Assembly: GCA_021613335.1 (NCBI GenBank)
Contig: JAJTWR010000095.1
Span: 1-64,000, forward strand
DNA from: Whitmania pigra
Taxonomy: Eukaryota; Annelida; Clitellata; Hirudinida; Haemopidae
Length of the DNA: 64,000 nucleotides
Direction of reading: 5' to 3'
The position numbers were made by a program, and so were the translations under genes. A model generated the notes under the pieces. It searched no databases. It worked only from the letters and a program-made list of their open reading frames with translations, and was not told the origin of the DNA. Below, piece after piece: positions 27,767 to 37,598 of this stretch. Position 1 is the stretch's first letter; every line of letters begins with the position of its first letter.

Positions 27767-28257
27767 TAAACAAAGATAACCAAATAATAATTTATTGAGG
27801 TCGAATAATTATCGGCAAAGCAAACTTGTCTTATACGGAGGCTTGTTTGTTAATGCCAAAGCGCAAAAAGAGTTTCAAAAAGCATCATAAATGCGTTAAC
27901 ATATGGAGGATAAGGCATATTTAAGGTAAACCCTTAAAAAGTATTGACATAAACATTACCATTAAGGTAATCAGCGTTTTGGCGGCAGGTATTTACCGGC
28001 AATGGCAGCCAATAAAGGCATTCCAAAATAACGCCTAAAACATTAGGGCACACATTAGATAACCCGTTTTTAAGAAGTTGGCGGCAATATCCAAGCCGCA
28101 GTAAACCTATTCAGAATGCTGTAATACCAATGCTCGCAGACCGTATGGCGTTGAAATAGGTTTTTTGCCGGCCATGCTTGATGTTTTTTACGCTAAACAA
28201 AAGTACATCATACTCTACCTCTATTGCCTTTTATAGCCGACAGGGATAGCATAACTT
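27767..28257. other. Gap without recognised gene
   Basis: About 490 bases with stops in all frames. Weak open pieces (for example FVNAKAQKEFQKAS and FGGRYLPAMAANKG on the plus strand) hint at a decayed gene, but no family could be named. Confidence 0.35.
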
Positions 28258-28446
28258 CTACTGCTGCTTTGCGTAAGCCAAAATTTTATTGATAACTTCT
28301 TCCGACGGATTTTTGATTAAACTATCAAGCTTTGGTTTGATGGATTGGTAAATTGAGTCTGTAAATCCATTGTTCATATCAACTTCTTTTGAACAACTAC
28401 TTTTCAGGGTTGTTTTGTTGGATTTTTGGGTAGAAATTTTTATCAT
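28258..28446 (-). CDS. Small conserved-looking hypothetical protein
   Basis: A 62-residue frame (MIKISTQKSNKTTLKSSCSK) has a possible inner start at MNNGFTDSIYQSIKPKLDSL. The C-terminal half, ending PSEEVINKILAYAKQQ, looks like a folded helical protein. No family is recognised and no partner gene is adjacent. Confidence 0.5.
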   Translation of the reverse strand: MIKISTQKSNKTTLKSSCSKEVDMNNGFTDSIYQSIKPKLDSLIKNPSEEVINKILAYAKQQ

Positions 28447-28585
28447 ACGCAGATTTTATATAAACTTAATATAATTTATAATCAAAACGTTTGACATACT
28501 ATAAATATTTTCAGGGTTAAAATGTTAATCCCTTGATTTTATTTTTTTATGATTTATGGATGTTGTGAAATACTGTTATAAACCA

Positions 28586-28624
28586 GAAAAAAGGCCTTTG
28601 AGCTAATTCAAACGGCCTTTTTTG
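28586..28624. terminator. Strong bidirectional terminator
   Basis: AAAAAAGGCC-TTTGA pairs with TTCAAA-CGGCCTTTTTT. It lies behind the sigma factor gene. Three AATGTAAAAAA-type tandem units follow at 28627-28660. Confidence 0.85.
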
Positions 28625-28687
28625 TAAAATGTAAAAAAATGTAAAAAAAATGTAAAAAATCGTTTTGTAATCTTCAAACGCCGGTTT

Positions 28688-29263
28688 TTACGAAAATTCT
28701 TTAACATTCATCATTTTGCGTAAATTGCTTAATGCATAACGCATACGTCCCAGAGCCGTGTTAATACTTACGCCTGTTAAATCGGCAATTTCTTTAAAAC
28801 TGATATCGGCATAATGACGCATAATCAATACTTCTTTTTGCTCGTCGGGTAATTGCTGAATCATCCTGCGTAAATCAACATGGGTTTGTTGGCGCAACAT
28901 TACATCTTCCGCGCTTTCTTCATATATCTGCAAAAAGTTTAACACATCGGTACCATCGGCGCTGGTAATGGTTGGAGCACGTTTTTCTCTGCGGAAATAA
29001 TCTATTAATAAGTTATACGCTATGCGCATTACCCAAGGTAAAAATTTACCTTCCTCGTTGTAACGACCGCTGCGTAAAGTATTAATCACTTTAACAAAAG
29101 TGTCTTGAAAAATGTCTTCGGCCAAATACTGATCTTTAACCAATAAATAAATGGAAGTATAAATTTTTGATTTATGCCTGCGAAGCAATTCTTCGATAAC
29201 GGTTTCGTTGCCGTTAATATACAACTTCACCAAATCTTGGTCACTATACTGTTGTAACTTCAT
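28688..29263 (-). CDS. ECF RNA polymerase sigma factor
   Basis: The 191-residue protein has sigma-70 region 2 (about 10-85: YLLVKDQYLAEDIFQDTFVK, then WVMRIAYNLLIDYFRREKR) and region 4 (about 125-180: LPDEQKEVLIMRHYADISFK and a helix-turn-helix GVSINTALGRMRYAL). It matches the RpoE-like sigma factors common in Sphingobacteriaceae. No anti-sigma factor gene is next to it, so this looks like one of the stand-alone types. It ends at a strong terminator. Confidence 0.93.
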   Translation of the reverse strand: MKLQQYSDQDLVKLYINGNETVIEELLRRHKSKIYTSIYLLVKDQYLAEDIFQDTFVKVINTLRSGRYNEEGKFLPWVMRIAYNLLIDYFRREKRAPTITSADGTDVLNFLQIYEESAEDVMLRQQTHVDLRRMIQQLPDEQKEVLIMRHYADISFKEIADLTGVSINTALGRMRYALSNLRKMMNVKEFS

Positions 29264-29841
29264 GTAAGGAGTGCATGTAAAAAGGCCTTTTTGTTATTTT
29301 TTAATTAATTAAGTAGCATTTTTACCGATAGATTTTCTCCTTATAATTTTTGGCGCGGTTTTAATTTTTATATCAAAGAAGATAATTTTTTTTGTAAAAA
29401 ACAAATATCAAAGCATTATAAAGAATGTTTGTAACAGAAAATGAATTACCCGTTTGTAAACAAACCGGATAAAGAAGTTAGCGTTTAATTAATAAAATTT
29501 GCAAAGGATAACAAAAAATCATCTTTTTGCGCTTTATTTTTTACCCTGCTTATGGATAAATTACATGAAAAAATATAAACGCGTATATACGGATAATAAA
29601 TAAGCGGTTAGATAAATACCGTTTCATATCTCATCAGGGGTGAAGCACTTCTTGTTTGTTGGATAACTTTGCGTCAAACATAAGATTATATACGCGTAAT
29701 AACCGTTACTTAATTCAACATTTTTATTGTTTTAAAAGGTTTCAGATTGGTTCTGTGAATATAGTTTAACTTTGCGCAAATTATCTATACCCGGTATTTG
29801 TAAATTCCAAATTTGATAAGTCAAATCCGTAACAGGTATGT
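29264..29841. other. AT-rich gap upstream of uvrA
   Basis: About 580 bases without a plausible gene on either strand. It should contain the promoters of the sigma factor (left) and uvrA (right). Confidence 0.4.
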
Positions 29842-29849
29842 TATCTTTG
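29842..29849 (+). promoter_or_regulatory. uvrA promoter, -7 box
   Basis: TATCTTTG matches TAnnTTTG, 22 bases before the uvrA ATG at 29871. It also rules against the in-frame ATG at 29838, which lies upstream of the box. Confidence 0.5.
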
Positions 29850-29870
29850 TGGTTTGAGCAGTTCGCAGTT

Positions 29871-32678
29871 ATGAGCAATGAATTAGAAAAAGATCCCAAA
29901 AAAAATATTATTATAGGAGGCGCACGGGTACACAATCTTAAAAATATAGATGTTACCATTCCCAAAAACAAGTTGGTGGTAATAACCGGCGTGTCCGGCT
30001 CGGGCAAATCGTCTTTGGCATTTAATACTCTTTATGCAGAAGGACAGCGTCGTTATGTAGAAAGTTTGTCGGCCTATGCCCGCCAATTTATGGGGCGTAT
30101 GAAAAAGCCCGATGTAGACTATATTAAAGGCCTTGTTCCGGCCATTGCTATTGAACAAAAGGTTATTACCTCTAATCCTCGTTCTACGGTAGGCACTTCT
30201 ACAGAAATATATGATTATTTAAAACTGCTTTATTCGCGTATTGGCGTTACTTACAGCCCGATTTCGGGTAAACCGGTAAAAAAGGATACGGTAAGCGATG
30301 TTACCGACTTTATTATTTCCCTTGGCAATCATGCGGCCGTAATCATTTACTGCCCCCTTCATCCACATAATAACCGCTCTTTGAAAGAAGAGTTTGCCGT
30401 ATTGCTTCAAAAGGGTTTTCTGCGTGTATTTTATAAAAATTCAATCCGAAAAATAGAAGATATTTTAGATGATGAAACGATTAAAGATGAAAATTTAAAG
30501 GATAAACATACTGTTCAAATTTTAATTGACCGGATTGTAATAAACCGCGAGGAGGAAACTTTAAGCCGTATAGCAGACAGCGTGCAGACTGCTTTTTTTG
30601 AAGGCCGGGGCGATTTATATGTAGAATATGACGAGAAAAGAGCACATTTTTGCGACCGTTTTGAACAAGACGGGATTAAATTTGAAGAGCCCAGCCCTAA
30701 CTTTTTCAGTTTCAACAATCCATACGGCGTGTGTAAATATTGCGAAGGCTATGGAAGCGTAATTGGTATAGACGAAGATTTGGTAATCCCCGATAAAACT
30801 AAAAGCGTTTACGATAACGCCATTGCCCCTTGGCGCAGCGAAAAAATGAGCAATTGGTTGAAACAGTTAGTTAAAAATGCGGGTAAATTCGATTTCCCTA
30901 TTCACAGACCGTTTAATAAACTCACGAATACTCAACAGCAACTGCTGTGGACGGGGAATAAGTATTTTGGCGGGCTGAACGATTTTTTTAAAGAACTGGA
31001 AGAACAAACCTATAAAATTCAATATAGAGTAATGCTGTCTCGTTATCGCGGGAAAACCCAATGCCCCGATTGTAAAGGAAGCAGATTGCGTAAAGACGCC
31101 GCTTACGTAAAAATAAATGAAAAATCGATATTAGATTTAGTGTTAATGCCCTTAGAAGATTTATTGCAATTTTTTAAAAGCATAAATCTGTCTGCAACGG
31201 AAGAAAAAATAGCAGGCCGTTTGCTGCTGGAAATAACCAATCGCATTTTATATTTGAATAACGTGGGTTTGGGATATTTAACCCTTAATAGACTATCCAA
31301 TACTCTTTCGGGAGGAGAAAGTCAACGTATAAACCTGGCCACTTCTTTAGGCAGCAGTTTGGTTGGGTCGGTTTACGTTTTAGACGAACCCAGCATTGGG
31401 CTGCATCCCAGAGATACCCATAGGCTTATTGGCGTGTTGCAAGGTTTGCGTAATGCGGGTAATACTGTTTTGGTGGTTGAACACGAAGAAGAAATGATGA
31501 AAGCCTCAGATTATATTATTGATATTGGCCCCGAGGCAGGAACCAATGGAGGTAATTTGATTTTTAGCGGTAATTATAAAGATATTATAAAAGATCCTCA
31601 TTCGCTTACGGGTAAATATTTGGCAGGCAAAGCCAAAATTGAAACGCCCCGGAAACGCCGAAAATGGAAAGACTATATTCTGATTAAAGGAGCCCGCGAA
31701 AACAATTTGAAAAATATTGATATAAAATTCCCTTTAGGTATTTTTACCTGCGTAACGGGAGTTTCGGGCTCGGGCAAAACAAGTTTGGTTAAGCAAATTT
31801 TATATCCTGCCTTACAAAAAGCGACAGAAAATTACCCCGGAGAGCAAACAGGCGCCCATGATGGTGTTTTTGGCCAAATCGAACTGGTTAATGCGGTAGA
31901 ACTGGTAGATCAAAATCCTATCGGGCGTTCGTCTAGGTCAAATCCTGTAACGTATGTTAAAGCATGGGACGATATTAGAGCTTTATATGCCGGTCAGCCG
32001 GGGGCTAAAACAGCGGGTTTAAAATCGGCTTCGTTTTCATTTAACCTTGAAGGCGGGCGTTGCGATGTTTGCCAGGGCGAAGGGGAGGTAAAAATAGAAA
32101 TGCAATTTATGGCAGATATTTATTTGCCTTGCGAGGCTTGCGGAGGCAAACGGTTTAAACAACAAATTTTAGAGATTACTTATCAGGATAAAAATGTTGC
32201 CGATATTTTGGATATGACTATTGATGAAGCCGTTGTTTTTTTTGGCAGGCAACCTAAAATTTTAACAAAACTACAATCTTTAGTTAATGTCGGTTTGGGC
32301 TATGTTACTTTGGGTCAATCCTCAAATACCTTATCGGGAGGAGAGGCGCAGCGTATTAAATTAGCATCCTTTTTAATAAAAGGCAACCGCGCTCAGAAAA
32401 CCATGTTCATATTTGACGAGCCTACAACCGGATTACATTTTCATGATATTAACAAGCTGTTAAAAGCATTAAATACCTTAGTGGAGCAAGGGAATACCGT
32501 GTTAGTTATTGAGCATAATATGGAGATGATTAAATGTGCCGACTGGGTGATAGATATTGGCCCTGAAGGCGGTGATAAAGGCGGTAATCTGGTTTTTGAG
32601 GGTTTGCCGGAAGACTTGTTGAACGCTAAAAAATCGTATACCGGCAAATTTTTAAAAGCCCATTTACAAAGAAAATGA
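29871..32678 (+). CDS. uvrA: Excinuclease ABC subunit A
   Basis: UvrA recognises bulky DNA damage and loads UvrB in nucleotide excision repair. From the ATG at 29871 (MSNELEKDPKKNIIIGG) it has 935 residues. Two ABC ATPase modules are seen: Walker A GVSGSGKSSLAF and GVSGSGKTSLVK, signatures LSGGESQRINLA and LSGGEAQRIKLA. Zinc Cys pairs are in CKYCEGYG, CPDCKGSRL and CDVCQGEGEV...CEACGGKR. Standard length and domain order. The LysE-type gene follows 43 bases later. Confidence 0.98.
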   Translation: MSNELEKDPKKNIIIGGARVHNLKNIDVTIPKNKLVVITGVSGSGKSSLAFNTLYAEGQRRYVESLSAYARQFMGRMKKPDVDYIKGLVPAIAIEQKVITSNPRSTVGTSTEIYDYLKLLYSRIGVTYSPISGKPVKKDTVSDVTDFIISLGNHAAVIIYCPLHPHNNRSLKEEFAVLLQKGFLRVFYKNSIRKIEDILDDETIKDENLKDKHTVQILIDRIVINREEETLSRIADSVQTAFFEGRGDLYVEYDEKRAHFCDRFEQDGIKFEEPSPNFFSFNNPYGVCKYCEGYGSVIGIDEDLVIPDKTKSVYDNAIAPWRSEKMSNWLKQLVKNAGKFDFPIHRPFNKLTNTQQQLLWTGNKYFGGLNDFFKELEEQTYKIQYRVMLSRYRGKTQCPDCKGSRLRKDAAYVKINEKSILDLVLMPLEDLLQFFKSINLSATEEKIAGRLLLEITNRILYLNNVGLGYLTLNRLSNTLSGGESQRINLATSLGSSLVGSVYVLDEPSIGLHPRDTHRLIGVLQGLRNAGNTVLVVEHEEEMMKASDYIIDIGPEAGTNGGNLIFSGNYKDIIKDPHSLTGKYLAGKAKIETPRKRRKWKDYILIKGARENNLKNIDIKFPLGIFTCVTGVSGSGKTSLVKQILYPALQKATENYPGEQTGAHDGVFGQIELVNAVELVDQNPIGRSSRSNPVTYVKAWDDIRALYAGQPGAKTAGLKSASFSFNLEGGRCDVCQGEGEVKIEMQFMADIYLPCEACGGKRFKQQILEITYQDKNVADILDMTIDEAVVFFGRQPKILTKLQSLVNVGLGYVTLGQSSNTLSGGEAQRIKLASFLIKGNRAQKTMFIFDEPTTGLHFHDINKLLKALNTLVEQGNTVLVIEHNMEMIKCADWVIDIGPEGGDKGGNLVFEGLPEDLLNAKKSYTGKFLKAHLQRK

Positions 32679-32721
32679 TTACCCGAATCATATTTTTGAA
32701 AAATGTTATCTTTACGCCCCA

Positions 32722-33375
32722 ATGCTGCTTTTAACACTATTAATAGGGCTTGTCGTTAATGCAATGGGTTATATTCCGCCAGGCAATATAAATCTTACCG
32801 TAGCGCAATTAACCATCAACAAAGGCATGCGTCAGGCGTGGTCTTTTATTATTACTTTTTCTTGCGTAGAGATTTTTTTTACCTTCGGGATGATGCGTTT
32901 TGCGCGCTGGGTAAGCGCGGATGTAAACCTTAACAGCAGTATTAACGAAGTGCATTTGGGTACCTTTGTGGATATTTTTATGTTCTGTTTGTTTTCTGTG
33001 ATGGGAACTGTTTCTTGGATTTACCGGAATAAAATTCCCCAAATTAAAGAGGGTAAACAAAGTAAAAAAGGAAGCGTATTTTATGGAATACTGCTTGGCG
33101 TATTAAATCCTGTACAAATACCTTTTTGGTTGTTTTTCGGAAATTATATCCTGTTGCACGAATGGATTAAAACCTGCTATTTGTCTTTAATTGTTTTTAG
33201 TATCGGTTCTGGTTTAGGCTCTATGCTGGCTTTATATGGTTATGCGCATTTTGCCAGGTATATTCAGGATAAATTTACTTTAAGCAACCGGTTAATCAAT
33301 ATTTCTATAGCTTTACTTCTTTGGGGATTGGCGCTTTATCTCCTTGCAAAACAATTTGTCGCTTTGTGCGTATGA
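32722..33375 (+). CDS. LysE-family exporter
   Basis: The 217-residue membrane protein has six predicted spans and the LysE/RhtB start NAMGYIPPGNINLTVAQLTI, where the usual motif is PGP. Middle LNPVQIPFWLFFGNYI matches the N-P-K/Q-x-x-x-F motif of the family. Such proteins export amino acids or related small molecules; the substrate is not known. It follows uvrA closely but probably has no functional link with it. Confidence 0.85.
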   Translation: MLLLTLLIGLVVNAMGYIPPGNINLTVAQLTINKGMRQAWSFIITFSCVEIFFTFGMMRFARWVSADVNLNSSINEVHLGTFVDIFMFCLFSVMGTVSWIYRNKIPQIKEGKQSKKGSVFYGILLGVLNPVQIPFWLFFGNYILLHEWIKTCYLSLIVFSIGSGLGSMLALYGYAHFARYIQDKFTLSNRLINISIALLLWGLALYLLAKQFVALCV

Positions 33376-33440
33376 GCAGTCATCGGTTTGTTTGATGGCT
33401 TTAAATTTTTAGAAAACGGCCGTAAAGTTGTTTTATGCGT

Positions 33441-35654
33441 TTATTTAAGCCATGCGCTAACCTTTTTATCGTCGGCTACGAGCCAAACGACATCTTCTTG
33501 TTTAAAAACAAAATCGCCGTCGGGGTTTAAAATACGTTGCCCGTTACGTTCAATACCCACTACCAGACCCAGGGTTTTTTCTCTGATGCCTGAGTTTTTG
33601 ATAGACAAGTTAAAAATAGGCGAGCTACCGCTTACCACAATCTTTTGTAATGCCATGTCTTGCTTTGGAAAATTGTTTCCCGTATCGTTTTTAGCCCCTT
33701 CAAACAAAGGAGAAATGTTACTTAACTGCTCGTCGGTTCCAATTACCAGCGCTTTATCATGAGGGTAAAGTTTTTCTGCCCTACCAGGGGTAGGAATCAT
33801 GAGCGCGCCGCGCTCAATAAGAGCAATATTAACTCCATATTTCTCCCTTAAAGCCAACTCAATTAAACTTTTGCCTACCAAGCCGGATTCGGGCGCAACC
33901 GTTAGTTCATATAAATGACTATCCCAAGGTAAAATGCCGGTTTTTTTGTTAGCAGCTTCCCGTTCATTTAAATTATAAAGAAAACGATGTTCTATTCGGT
34001 CATAAAAACTTTGGAGTTTACGCCTGAAGATAATCATGCCAATAATAATTAAGACAATAGCGATGGCAATGGCAATCCAAGTTTTGTAAAACTGATTGAT
34101 TAGAAAAGCGACAAAGAAAATGCCCGTCACTACTCTCAAAAGTTCAATGACAACGAGCGGGCCGCGGGTATATCGTTTGTTTAACCATAAATGCGAGTAC
34201 GCTTTTTTTTCAATTCGGCGTATAGAGAGCGCCCAAATAAAAGGAGCCATTAAAATTAAAGTAAGCATTAAAGTTGCTACAACGCCGTTTTCGCCAAAAT
34301 AGTTAACAATATATTTCTTCAAAAATTTTCCTGAAAGTAAAACAATACTTGTTAATATAACGCTATGAATAAGGGTGTTGGAGGCGTAGCTGCGTAAAAG
34401 CTTGCGCCAATCGCTAAGCGTGGTAATACCGGCAGTACCAGAACTATAGTTTGTAATGCCGTCAAGCCATTTTTGCGGAAGTATTTGATTCAAAAACCGA
34501 TCTGCTGGATCAGCAAGCCTGATTAAATAAGGAGTTGTAAAGGTAGTTATAGCCGAAACGGCCACAGCAATGGGATAGAGGTAATTGCTAGTAGCTTGTA
34601 AACTTAAGCCCAAGGCAGCAATAATAAATGAAAATTCGCCGATTTGTGTTAAACTTAAACCGCTTTGTACGGCAATTTTTAAAGGTTGACCCGACACTAA
34701 TGCGCCAATGCCGCCAAATAAAAATTTCCCTACAATGGTACCTATAGAAATGGTAACCACAGGCGCCCAATACTCTGCTAATACTTTTGGGTCAATCATC
34801 ATTCCGACAGAAACAAAAAACACGGCGCCAAAAAAATCCTTTACCGATTTGGTAAGATGTTCTATACGTTCGGCCGCAGTTGTTTCTGCCAAAATAGACC
34901 CCATAATAAAGGCTCCTAATGCGGCCGAAAATCCAACCTTTACAGCCAATAACACCATCATTAAGCATAAGGCCAGAGAAACCACCAACATAGTTTCATC
35001 GTTCATTAATTTTTTAGTTGCCTTTAAAAAAGTTGGGATGATAAAAATTCCTGCTAAGAACCACAGCGTAAGAAAAAAAACTAATTTAAATACCCCGCCA
35101 AGCATTGCTTCTCCAATTGAACCGCTTGCTCCTCCCAGCGTGGCAAGTAAAACCAATAATAAAATGGCAAAAAGGTCTTCAACGATAAGTACGCCAAACA
35201 CCAAGCTTGCAAATTTTTTATGTTTTAAGTTAAGTTCTTCAAAAGCTCTTATTATAATGGTGGTTGATGAAATACAGACAATGCCGCCTAAAAAAATACA
35301 ATCGTTCATTTTCCAGCCTAAAAGCATTCCCATAATAACTCCTAAACCAAATATGCAAAGTACGTTAATAGTGGCCGTAATACCGGCCGAGCCGCCCACT
35401 TTTGCCAACTTTTTAAAACTGAATTCTAAACCTAAGTTAAACAGTAAAAAGATAACGCCAATTTCTGCCCAAATGGTAATACTTTTATGGTCGGTAACTG
35501 TAGGGATAAGTTGAAAGTATGGCCCAACAAGAATACCGGCCAAAATATAGCCTAACACCAAAGGCTGTTTTATTTTTTTAAAGATAAGCGTGGTTACGGC
35601 AGCAGCGCCAAGAATAAGTCCAAGATCGGCAATGAGTTCAGGGAAATGAGTCAT
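33441..35654 (-). CDS. CPA2-family cation:proton antiporter with TrkA-C domains
   Basis: The 737-residue protein begins with the Na+/H+ exchanger domain (about 5-390; GYILAGILVGPY, LFNLGLEFSFKKL, FSAALGAFIMGSILAET). Two or three more membrane spans follow, then two TrkA-C domains: YELTVAPESGLVGKSLIELA (about 590) and a second one around 670-735 ending WLVADDKKVSAWLK. It has no TrkA-N (NAD-binding) domain, as in many Bacteroidetes KefB-like proteins. Likely role: K+ or Na+ exchange for protons under ligand control. Confidence 0.88.
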   Translation of the reverse strand: MTHFPELIADLGLILGAAAVTTLIFKKIKQPLVLGYILAGILVGPYFQLIPTVTDHKSITIWAEIGVIFLLFNLGLEFSFKKLAKVGGSAGITATINVLCIFGLGVIMGMLLGWKMNDCIFLGGIVCISSTTIIIRAFEELNLKHKKFASLVFGVLIVEDLFAILLLVLLATLGGASGSIGEAMLGGVFKLVFFLTLWFLAGIFIIPTFLKATKKLMNDETMLVVSLALCLMMVLLAVKVGFSAALGAFIMGSILAETTAAERIEHLTKSVKDFFGAVFFVSVGMMIDPKVLAEYWAPVVTISIGTIVGKFLFGGIGALVSGQPLKIAVQSGLSLTQIGEFSFIIAALGLSLQATSNYLYPIAVAVSAITTFTTPYLIRLADPADRFLNQILPQKWLDGITNYSSGTAGITTLSDWRKLLRSYASNTLIHSVILTSIVLLSGKFLKKYIVNYFGENGVVATLMLTLILMAPFIWALSIRRIEKKAYSHLWLNKRYTRGPLVVIELLRVVTGIFFVAFLINQFYKTWIAIAIAIVLIIIGMIIFRRKLQSFYDRIEHRFLYNLNEREAANKKTGILPWDSHLYELTVAPESGLVGKSLIELALREKYGVNIALIERGALMIPTPGRAEKLYPHDKALVIGTDEQLSNISPLFEGAKNDTGNNFPKQDMALQKIVVSGSSPIFNLSIKNSGIREKTLGLVVGIERNGQRILNPDGDFVFKQEDVVWLVADDKKVSAWLK

Positions 35655-35725
35655 TATAATATACAGAACGGGGGTTGTCTTTAAATATACTAAAAAATAC
35701 TTTATTCCATGCCTAATTTGTATTT

Positions 35726-36553
35726 TTATTGACTAAAAAATTTCAACGCGTTAATAACTGCCTGATGACCAACAGAATTGCGGTTCTGGTAAGGCAGGTA
35801 ATCAAAAAACGATTTTACGTTATTTCCGCCTTCTCTCTCAAGTTTATCAGCCAGTAAATTAGCTTCTACTTCTATTACATGCGGCGCCGGGGTGGGGGCC
35901 AAACCTTCTTTACCTACGCCAATATAAACCAATGTGCTTTCAGTGATGTTGGGTTTCAGTTGCAAAACAGAAGCATTATCCCACCATAAATCAGGGCTGA
36001 TGATGATGTACCGATTGAAAAGTTTAGGTTTTTTCATTAAAATTTCAGTAGCCAGCAAACCGCCCAAAGTTTGTCCGATAATTGTTTTAGAATCGTTTGT
36101 CCGGTATTTTTTTTCGATATAGGGTTGTAATTCTTTTTCAATAAAGTTGATGAATTTTTCTGATTGGCCGCAATTTGTACATCGGTCTATATCTGCCTGA
36201 ACATCAGATTTAAATGTGAAATCGCGTTTACGGTTTACATTTGCAATACCTACGATAATTGATCTCGGGGTACGGTTTACCCATTGAAAACTGTTGAAAT
36301 GATATAGACCTGTCACATGAATAAAATCCTCGTCGGCCGAACCGTCTAAAAGATAAACTACCGGATATTTATTGTTGTCTTTTGGCCTGTAATCGGCAGG
36401 TAAATAAATGTTTAAAATTCTGGTTTCTGCAAGCGTATTTGATACAAACTCTTCGGTTTGGCCTAAAACAAACGGTTTTGCGCTTGGTTCTTGAGCAAAG
36501 CCGATGACAGTTAGAAAAGAAAAAAAAATAATTATTAAATTTTTCATGCGCAT
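35726..36553 (-). CDS. Secreted esterase-like alpha/beta hydrolase, nucleophile changed
   Basis: The 275-residue protein has a signal peptide (to about FAQ at 19-21) and the esterase D / Fes-IroE fold: NIYLPADYRPKDNNKYPVVY, LLDGSADEDF, IVGIANVNRKRDF. Where the family has GxSxGG the sequence reads GQTLGG at 160-165, so the nucleophile Ser is Thr162 (codon ACT). His is present near the end (SVGHQAV). Unless Thr serves in its place, this protein is not an ordinary serine esterase. No frameshift is seen, so it may have been kept for binding or a changed reaction. Confidence 0.83.
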   Translation of the reverse strand: MRMKNLIIIFFSFLTVIGFAQEPSAKPFVLGQTEEFVSNTLAETRILNIYLPADYRPKDNNKYPVVYLLDGSADEDFIHVTGLYHFNSFQWVNRTPRSIIVGIANVNRKRDFTFKSDVQADIDRCTNCGQSEKFINFIEKELQPYIEKKYRTNDSKTIIGQTLGGLLATEILMKKPKLFNRYIIISPDLWWDNASVLQLKPNITESTLVYIGVGKEGLAPTPAPHVIEVEANLLADKLEREGGNNVKSFFDYLPYQNRNSVGHQAVINALKFFSQ

Positions 36554-36574
36554 AAAAAGTAATGGTAAATCGGT

Positions 36575-37552
36575 TTATTTTTCTAAACGGTTAAAAAAAG
36601 ACAGGGCATCTGCTTTATCTTGATGTAATTGCGTGGTAAGAACTTCCAAGTTTGGAAATTTTATGTCGGGGCGCAAAAATTTCATAAAATTTATTTTAAT
36701 GGTTTGCCCGTAAATTTCTTTGTTAAAATTAAAAATATTTACTTCAATATTTCGCGTCATGCTATTAATAGTTGGGCGCTTACCGATATAGGCCATGCCT
36801 TTGTAAGGCTGTTTAAAGTTTTCGGATTTTAATTTTGTGCCTAAACAATCGGGTTCCATTTCAATAGTTACGGCGTAAATCCCGTCGCAGGGTATTAGTT
36901 TATGCGTATCTTCCACAAAAAGATTGGCGGTAGGAAAACCAATGGTTCTTCCTATTTTATCTCCTTTTATTACCAGCCCGTTTATCGAAAAATAATACCC
37001 CAGATAATCTTTTGCCAAACTTACATTGCCTGTTAGCAGGGCGGTTCTGATTTTAGTTGAGCTTATGGCTACGTCATGGATATCTTGTTCGGCAATTTCC
37101 TCAAGGGTAAAACCGTATTGTTTGCTAAAATTTTGCAGATGGGCCATGCCTCCGGAGCGGTTTTTCCCAAAACGATGGTCGTATCCTACAATAATATGCT
37201 TGGTGCCAATTTGGTCAATCAAAATGTTTTTGATATAATCTGCAGGAGAAAGATTTGAAAAATCGCGGGTAAAAGGGGTAATGATGAGATGATTTACTCC
37301 TAAATCTTCCAATATTTTTGCTTTTTCCTGAATGGTATTAATCACTTTTAATTGCCGATTTTCACAATCGACGATCATTCGCGGATGTGGAAAAAAAGTT
37401 AAAATAACGGTTTCTCCGTGCGTACGTTTGGCAAATTCGGTCATTCTTTTAATGATTTTTTGATGCCCTAAATGAACCCCGTCAAAGGTGCCGATGGTTA
37501 CAACCGCATTGTTAAGTTTGGTAAAATTGTTTAGGTTATGATAAATTTTCAA
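36575..37552 (-). CDS. ribF: Bifunctional riboflavin kinase / FAD synthetase
   Basis: RibF makes FMN and then FAD from riboflavin. 325 residues. The N-terminal FAD synthetase domain (about 1-185) has TIGTFDGVHLGHQKII and VGYDHRFGKNRSG; the C-terminal kinase domain (about 190-320) has GDKIGRTIGFPTANL and GMAYIGKRPTI, then EVNIFNFNKEIYG. Start ATG at 37552. It lies 46 bases downstream of truB on the same strand, a common pairing in bacteria, so they are likely co-transcribed. Confidence 0.97.
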   Translation of the reverse strand: MKIYHNLNNFTKLNNAVVTIGTFDGVHLGHQKIIKRMTEFAKRTHGETVILTFFPHPRMIVDCENRQLKVINTIQEKAKILEDLGVNHLIITPFTRDFSNLSPADYIKNILIDQIGTKHIIVGYDHRFGKNRSGGMAHLQNFSKQYGFTLEEIAEQDIHDVAISSTKIRTALLTGNVSLAKDYLGYYFSINGLVIKGDKIGRTIGFPTANLFVEDTHKLIPCDGIYAVTIEMEPDCLGTKLKSENFKQPYKGMAYIGKRPTINSMTRNIEVNIFNFNKEIYGQTIKINFMKFLRPDIKFPNLEVLTTQLHQDKADALSFFNRLEK

Positions 37553-37598
37553 AACGTAATTTATGTGGTAAAGTTGAATTATTTTTCTTTGAGGATAT

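Noticed and set aside
27767..28257. Decayed gene behind nth
   Set aside because: A few protein-like pieces exist, but they do not add up to one recognisable family.
34708..35514. 268-codon plus-strand frame
   Set aside because: It is the reverse shadow of the CPA2 antiporter gene; its composition is an artefact of the membrane codons on the other strand.
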